A stretch of 64,000 nucleotides of DNA from Candidatus Scalindua sediminis. GTDB taxonomy: Bacteria; Planctomycetota; Brocadiia; Brocadiales; Scalinduaceae. Within the stretch, counting starts at the first letter, position 1. Every line of letters starts with the position of its first letter. The notes beneath the pieces are model-generated. The model worked only from the letters and a program-made list of their open reading frames with translations, did no database searches and was not told the DNA's origin. Shown one piece after another: positions 59,057 to 64,000 of the stretch. The DNA is taken from NCBI GenBank assembly GCA_008636105.1, contig VSDH01000010.1, positions 1 through 64,000 on the forward strand, in the 5' to 3' direction. A program made the translations under genes and the position numbers.

Positions 59057-60988
59057 ATGAGGACGAAAGAAAACAGAACAAATGTAGTAAAAAACAATGT
59101 GAGCCTTTTAACAGATCACGATATATACCTCTTTAAAGAGGGAAGTCATTTTAAGCTTTACGATAAACTCGGCTCACATGTTATGACGATTAATGGAGAA
59201 GAAGGTGTTTATTTTGCCGTATGGGCCCCGGGTGCAGAAGAGGTCTCGGTTATGGGAGATTTTAACGGATGGAACCGAGAATCCCATCCTCTGAAGGTGA
59301 GGGAGGATGAATCTGGTGTATGGGAGGGATTTATTCATGGTATTAAAAAGGGAGACATTTATAAATATCACATATTCTCCAGGTACAATAACTACAGGGT
59401 TGATAAAGGGGATCCATATGTTTTTTATTGGGAATTACCTCCCAAAACTGCTTCTATAGTATGGGGCCTGGATTATGAATGGAATGATAATGAGTGGATG
59501 GTAAACAGACATAAATTCAATTCCTTAAATGCTCCTATTTCTGTATACGAAGTTCACCTAGGTTCGTGGAGAAGAGTACCTGAAGAGGGGGATAGATTTC
59601 TTACTTATAGAGAAATAGCCCATCATCTTGCAAATTATGTAAAGGAGCTGGGTTTTACACATGTTGAATTGCTACCGATTACGGAGCATCCGTTTTATGG
59701 CTCCTGGGGGTATCAGACTGTAGGATACTTTGCGCCTACAAGCAGGTATGGAACTCCTCAGGATTTCATGTACTTGGTTGATTATCTTCATCAAAATGGG
59801 ATTGGCGTTATACTTGACTGGGTGCCTTCGCACTTCCCGTCTGATGAGCATGGACTTGCCTTTTTTGACGGTACATACCTTTATGAACATGCAGATCCCA
59901 AGAAGGGATTTCATCCTGAATGGAATAGCTATATTTTTAACTATAGCAGAAACGAGGTTAGATCCTTTCTTATCAGTAGTGCCCTCTTCTGGCTTGATAA
60001 ATACCATATTGATGGTATCAGGGTAGACGCAGTGGCATCTATGCTCTATCTTGACTATGCGAGAAAAGAAGGAGAATGGATACCTAACAAATATGGGGGG
60101 AATGAAGATTTAGATGCCATAGTCTTCATAAAAAAACTAAACGAAGCTGTTTACAGTGCTTATCCTGATGTTCAAACCATAGCTGAAGAGTCAACTGCAT
60201 GGCCTATGGTATCAAGGCCTACACATGTCGGAGGCCTTGGCTTTGGTATGAAATGGAATATGGGATGGATGAATGATACATTGGAATATATCTCAAAAGA
60301 ACCTATTTACAGAAGATATCATCACAATCAGCTTACCTTCAGTATATGGTATGCATTTTCAGAAAATTTTGTTCTCCCTCTTTCACATGATGAAGTGGTT
60401 CATGGGAAAGGTGCTCTTATTGGGAAGATGCCTGGAGATGAGTGGCAAAGATCGGCAAATCTCAGACTGTTATTTGGATATATGTATGGTCATCCGGGGA
60501 AGAAGCTTCTATTTATGGGAGGAGAATTTGGTCAGTGCAAAGAGTGGAATCATGATGAAAGTTTAGAATGGCAGGTTCTTCAATATCCTCGTCATCAAGG
60601 AGTACAGAAATGGATCAAAGACTTAAACTACTTTTATAAGACTGAACCAGTAATGTATGAATTGGATTTCTCAATTGATGGCTTTGAGTGGATAGACTCT
60701 CACGACTGGGAACAGAGCATCATAAGTTTTATAAGAAAGGGTAAAAATACCGATGAAATAATTCTTGTTGTGTTTAACTTCACCTCTATTCCGAGATATA
60801 ATTACAGGGTAGGAATCCCACATGGAGGTTTCTGGAGAGAGGTCTTAAACAGCGATGCGGAGATATATGGAGGAAGCGGTTGTGGGAATTTTAGAGGTGT
60901 TGAAACCACCACAATACCAGCGCAAGGAAGACACAACTCTCTTTCTCTAACTTTGCCACCCCTCGGTGTTTTATTCTTCAAAGGTTAG
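59057..60988 (+). CDS. glgB: 1,4-alpha-glucan branching enzyme
   Basis: This 643-residue GH13 enzyme has an N-terminal CBM48 ([25 protein letters not shown]), the catalytic barrel with [14 protein letters not shown], nucleophile aspartate in [12 protein letters not shown], acid glutamate in IAEESTAWP and [10 protein letters not shown], and a C-terminal beta domain. It makes alpha-1,6 branches in glycogen. Length and motifs are typical. It ends two bases before the GH57 gene, forming an operon with it and malQ. Confidence 0.97.
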   Translation: MRTKENRTNVVKNNVSLLTDHDIYLFKEGSHFKLYDKLGSHVMTINGEEGVYFAVWAPGAEEVSVMGDFNGWNRESHPLKVREDESGVWEGFIHGIKKGDIYKYHIFSRYNNYRVDKGDPYVFYWELPPKTASIVWGLDYEWNDNEWMVNRHKFNSLNAPISVYEVHLGSWRRVPEEGDRFLTYREIAHHLANYVKELGFTHVELLPITEHPFYGSWGYQTVGYFAPTSRYGTPQDFMYLVDYLHQNGIGVILDWVPSHFPSDEHGLAFFDGTYLYEHADPKKGFHPEWNSYIFNYSRNEVRSFLISSALFWLDKYHIDGIRVDAVASMLYLDYARKEGEWIPNKYGGNEDLDAIVFIKKLNEAVYSAYPDVQTIAEESTAWPMVSRPTHVGGLGFGMKWNMGWMNDTLEYISKEPIYRRYHHNQLTFSIWYAFSENFVLPLSHDEVVHGKGALIGKMPGDEWQRSANLRLLFGYMYGHPGKKLLFMGGEFGQCKEWNHDESLEWQVLQYPRHQGVQKWIKDLNYFYKTEPVMYELDFSIDGFEWIDSHDWEQSIISFIRKGKNTDEIILVVFNFTSIPRYNYRVGIPHGGFWREVLNSDAEIYGGSGCGNFRGVETTTIPAQGRHNSLSLTLPPLGVLFFKG

Positions 60989-60990
60989 AT

Positions 60991-63417
60991 ATGGATAAAT
61001 ATATTTGCATTCATGGACACTTTTACCAGCCGCCAAGGGAAAATCCCTGGATTGAAGAGGTTGAATTTCAAGATGCAGCTTACCCCTACCATGATTGGAA
61101 CGAAAAAATAACAGCAGAGTGTTATGCTCCAAATACAGCTTCACGTATACTTGATGCGGATGGGAGGATAATTGAAATAATGAACGCCTATTCAAAGATT
61201 AGCTTTGACTTTGGTCCTACCCTTCTGTCCTGGCTGGAAAGGCAAAAACCAGATGTCTATCAGGCAATTCTTGAAGCAGACAGATTAAGTATGGAGGGAT
61301 TCTCTGGACATGGTTCTGCCATAGCTCAGGCATATAACCATATGATAATGCCACTTGCAAACTGGCGGGACAAATACACTCAGGTAATATGGGGAATAAA
61401 GGATTTTCAGAAGAGATTTAATAGATTTCCAGAAGGGATGTGGCTCCCAGAAATGGCCGTGGATATAGAGACCCTTGAAGTGTTGGCAAATCTTGGAATT
61501 AAATTTACCATTCTTTCACCGAGACAGGCAAAGAGGATAAGTAAAATAGGAGAAGATGGAAAGTGGCATGATGTAAGTGAAGAAAAAATAGATCCCACAA
61601 TGACTTATCTTTGTATACTACCATCTGGAAGGACTATAAAGCTTTTTTTCTACGATGGCCTAATTTCTCGGGATGTGTCCTTCGGAGGACTGTTGAATAA
61701 TGGAAAAGCCTTTGCTAAAAAGTTACTTTCTGCATTTAATGACCAGCGAAATAGGTCTCAGATTGTCCATATTGCGACTGATGGAGAGACTTTTGGTCAT
61801 CATCACCGTCATGGAGATATGGCACTTTCATACTGTCTGCATTACATCGAGGCCAAAGAACTTGCAAAGATAACCAACTACGGTGAGTATCTTGAGAAAC
61901 ACCCACCAACTTATGTAGTTGAAATCTTTGAGAACTCGTCCTGGAGCTGTGCCCACGGGGTAGAAAGGTGGAAAGATAATTGTGGATGTAACTCAGGAAA
62001 ACACCCTAAGTGGACTCAAGCCTGGAGAAAACCTTTAAGGAAGGCTATGGACGTATTGAGAGATAGACTCATCCCTATCTATGAAAGCGAAGCATCAAGA
62101 TATTTTAAGAGCCCATGGGATGTAAGGAACGATTATATTGAGGTTATGCTTGACAGATCACGCGAGAATGTAGATGGCTTTTTAAAAAAATATGCTACTA
62201 AAGGACTTTCAAAGTTAGAGAAGATAAAGGCCTTAAAACTCCTTGAGATACAGAGAAATGCCATGTTAATGTACACGAGCTGTGGATGGTTCTTTGATGA
62301 TGTTTCAGGCATTGAGACCATACAGGTAATGCAGTATGCATCAAAAGCCATTCAACAAGTAGAAGAATTACAGGGTTCGTCTCTTGATTCAGAATATTTG
62401 AAATTTTTAAAAGAAGCGCCGAGTAATGTATTTGAAAATGCTATGAAAGTTTACGAGGTGTTTGTAAAACCTGCCAGGAGTGACCTCCTCCGAATAGGAG
62501 CTCACTATAGCATATCATCTATCTTTGAGGAATGTCCGGAGGAAGACATAAAAACATTTCACTATACTGTAAAGAGTGAATTTTGTGACAAAATAGAGGC
62601 TGGGAAGCTAAAGCTTACTGTAGGAAAGGTGAATATTACCTCAGATATAACGTGGGAAGAAAAAACAATTAGCTTTGCAGTACTCCATCTTGGAGATCAT
62701 AATATAAATGGTGGTGTTAAAGAATTTGCAGGAGACGAAGACTTTTCTACTACGCGAGATGAGATAAGGGGGGTATTTGAAAAAGGTGATATCCCTGAGT
62801 TGATAAGGCTTATGGATAAGCACTTTGGAGGCAACATCTATTCTGTTTGTCATCTCTTTAAAGATGAACAAAGAAAGGTCTTAAACCTGATACTTCAATC
62901 AAGATATGAAGATGTTGAAATCTCTTACCGTCAGATATACGAGAACAACTACGCTATAATGAATTATTTTCATAGTTTGCATATGCCTCTTCCAAGACCT
63001 TTTTCTGCATCGGCTGAATATATACTGAATACGGACATAAGAAAAATTTTCGAGGAAAAGGATTTAGATATAGAAAAGCTTAAGAAATTGATAGATGAAA
63101 CCAAAAAATGGTCTATTAAGATTGATACAACCACGATTGGATTTGTCGCAAGCTCATGGTTAAATTCACTCGTGGAAAGACTGTATGAGCAACCAGAAGA
63201 TTTACAACTCTTTGAAAAAGTTGACAATACCTTGGAGATATTAAGGCCACTATCTTTATCAATGGATTTCTGGAAGCCCCAGAATATACATTTCTTAATC
63301 GGGAAGAATTTTTACACCACGATGAAGGAAAAAGCATCAAAAGGGGATGTTTTTGCTGAAAGGTGGGTGGGGGTATTTCGCAAATTAGGTTATTACCTGA
63401 ATATAAAGGTTTCGTGA
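60991..63417 (+). CDS. GH57 family glycosidase with DUF3536 domain
   Basis: This 808-residue protein begins ICIHGHFYQPPRENPW, typical of the GH57 group with a C-terminal DUF3536. Barrel motifs include GHGSAIAQAYNHMIMP, PEGMWLPEMAVD (catalytic glutamate in the xxPE region) and ATDGETFGHHHRHGD (catalytic aspartate). Residues about 450-808 form the DUF3536 part. Members are annotated as alpha-amylase or glucanotransferase-like; activity on glycogen is inferred from its place between glgB and malQ. The start is two bases after the glgB stop. Confidence 0.93.
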   Translation: MDKYICIHGHFYQPPRENPWIEEVEFQDAAYPYHDWNEKITAECYAPNTASRILDADGRIIEIMNAYSKISFDFGPTLLSWLERQKPDVYQAILEADRLSMEGFSGHGSAIAQAYNHMIMPLANWRDKYTQVIWGIKDFQKRFNRFPEGMWLPEMAVDIETLEVLANLGIKFTILSPRQAKRISKIGEDGKWHDVSEEKIDPTMTYLCILPSGRTIKLFFYDGLISRDVSFGGLLNNGKAFAKKLLSAFNDQRNRSQIVHIATDGETFGHHHRHGDMALSYCLHYIEAKELAKITNYGEYLEKHPPTYVVEIFENSSWSCAHGVERWKDNCGCNSGKHPKWTQAWRKPLRKAMDVLRDRLIPIYESEASRYFKSPWDVRNDYIEVMLDRSRENVDGFLKKYATKGLSKLEKIKALKLLEIQRNAMLMYTSCGWFFDDVSGIETIQVMQYASKAIQQVEELQGSSLDSEYLKFLKEAPSNVFENAMKVYEVFVKPARSDLLRIGAHYSISSIFEECPEEDIKTFHYTVKSEFCDKIEAGKLKLTVGKVNITSDITWEEKTISFAVLHLGDHNINGGVKEFAGDEDFSTTRDEIRGVFEKGDIPELIRLMDKHFGGNIYSVCHLFKDEQRKVLNLILQSRYEDVEISYRQIYENNYAIMNYFHSLHMPLPRPFSASAEYILNTDIRKIFEEKDLDIEKLKKLIDETKKWSIKIDTTTIGFVASSWLNSLVERLYEQPEDLQLFEKVDNTLEILRPLSLSMDFWKPQNIHFLIGKNFYTTMKEKASKGDVFAERWVGVFRKLGYYLNIKVS

Positions 63418-63436
63418 TAATTGATAAGGAGAAAAT

Positions 63437-64000
63437 GTGGAACGAAGAGGAAGCGGGATACTTCTTCATATTACATCCCTACCGTCATCCTATGGTATAG
63501 GTGATCTTGGGCCAGGCGCTTACGGATTTGTTAATTTTCTCTCAGAAGCAGATCAAATCTACTGGCAGATACTTCCCTTAAACCGAACATGTACTGCCTA
63601 CGGAAACTCTCCTTATAGTAGTTTTTCAGCCTTTGCCGGCAATCCTCTCTTGATAAGTCCTGAGCTAATGGTGGAAGATGGTATACTTTTGAAATCTGAT
63701 ATTGAGGAACATCCTACATTTCCAAAGGAAAGAGTTAATTATAGAGCCGTTACTAAATACAAAGATAAAATACTTGGTATAGCTTATGAAAGAAACAAAG
63801 AGAAGTTAACCGGAAACTACGAATTTGAAAGATTTTGCAGCGAAAATTCATATTGGCTCAATGATTATGGCTTATTCGTTTCTATAAAGAGACAGTTTAA
63901 GGGAGTTGATTGGAGTAAATGGCCGGAAGATTTAAAGGATAGGAAGGAAGGCGTGATAAAAGAATGGGAAGAAAGATTAAGGGAAATGATATTAATGGAG
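63437..64000 (+). CDS. malQ: 4-alpha-glucanotransferase, N-terminal part, cut by window edge
   Basis: The GTG at 63437 is preceded by AAGGAG and opens a frame of 188 codons to the window end. An overlapping ATG at 63435 is in another frame and soon stops. The sequence RGSGILLHITSLPSSYGIGDLG is the classical GH77 (MalQ/DPE1) beginning, followed by WQILPLNRT, YGNSPYSSFSAFAGNPLLIS and ENSYWLNDYGLF. The enzyme moves maltodextrin chains during glycogen turnover. Third gene of the glgB operon. Confidence 0.95.
   Translation, partial: MERRGSGILLHITSLPSSYGIGDLGPGAYGFVNFLSEADQIYWQILPLNRTCTAYGNSPYSSFSAFAGNPLLISPELMVEDGILLKSDIEEHPTFPKERVNYRAVTKYKDKILGIAYERNKEKLTGNYEFERFCSENSYWLNDYGLFVSIKRQFKGVDWSKWPEDLKDRKEGVIKEWEERLREMILME

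Overview
This window is about 64 kb of AT-rich bacterial chromosome. It most resembles a planctomycete of the anammox type (Brocadiales). Three things support this: a Minf_1886-family gene, which is restricted to Planctomycetes and Verrucomicrobia; a division and cell-wall (dcw) cluster that ends at ftsQ with no ftsA or ftsZ; and a very high density of cytoplasmic histidine kinases. No hydrazine-metabolism gene is present, so the anammox assignment is inference; the planctomycete assignment is firmer.

Layout. 1-770: the 5' part of a B12-dependent ribonucleotide reductase (minus strand), divergent from a glutaredoxin-like protein, with paired NrdR-box-like sites between them. 889-1944: queA. 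2105-21816: the dcw cluster, in the order mraZ, rsmH, ftsL, orphan HATPase, ftsI, leader-like mini-ORF with hairpins, 76-aa unknown, murE, murF, mraY, ftsW, murG, murC, murB, two histidine kinases, HD-GYP response regulator, ddl, ftsQ. murD, ftsA and ftsZ are missing. 21914-30330 (minus): Minf_1886, metG, ricT-like, a zinc-ribbon membrane protein, an NtrC-type regulator with its kinase, a cold-shock protein, pnp and rpsO. 30384-32870 (minus): a polyferredoxin fused to a DUF6599-like domain.

32890-40795 is an accessory island. It holds a REP-associated tyrosine transposase flanked by inverted and tandem copies of its repeat, followed by six integron gene cassettes in one orientation. Each cassette ends in an attC site whose left core box is the reverse complement of that same cassette's first bases. 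No integron integrase is visible, so this is a CALIN (cluster of attC sites lacking an integrase). Cassette products are an OLD-type ATPase/TOPRIM nuclease, two or three HEPN-like proteins, a GIY-YIG/DUF4357 nuclease and a SEC-C protein. This cargo looks like defence. The island separates a Tat-exported DUF362 protein from the polyferredoxin, two genes that look functionally linked.

40788-44690 (minus): DUF362, ftsY, a NusB-PHP fusion and ribH. 44948-46276: a TatC with a C-terminal FecR-like domain. 46449-53032: a Clp1-like polynucleotide kinase, a HI0933-type flavoprotein, an M24 peptidase, an acyl-CoA dehydrogenase, a lipoprotein cytochrome c broken by an in-frame TAG, and an acidic membrane protein. 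53480-57660: small envelope proteins, a ComEA-like protein, a receiver protein and a PAS-GAF histidine kinase. 57663-64000: galT, glgB, a GH57/DUF3536 glycosidase and the start of malQ, a glycogen module.

Most intergenic gaps are short. The longer ones carry dispersed palindromic repeats rather than genes.
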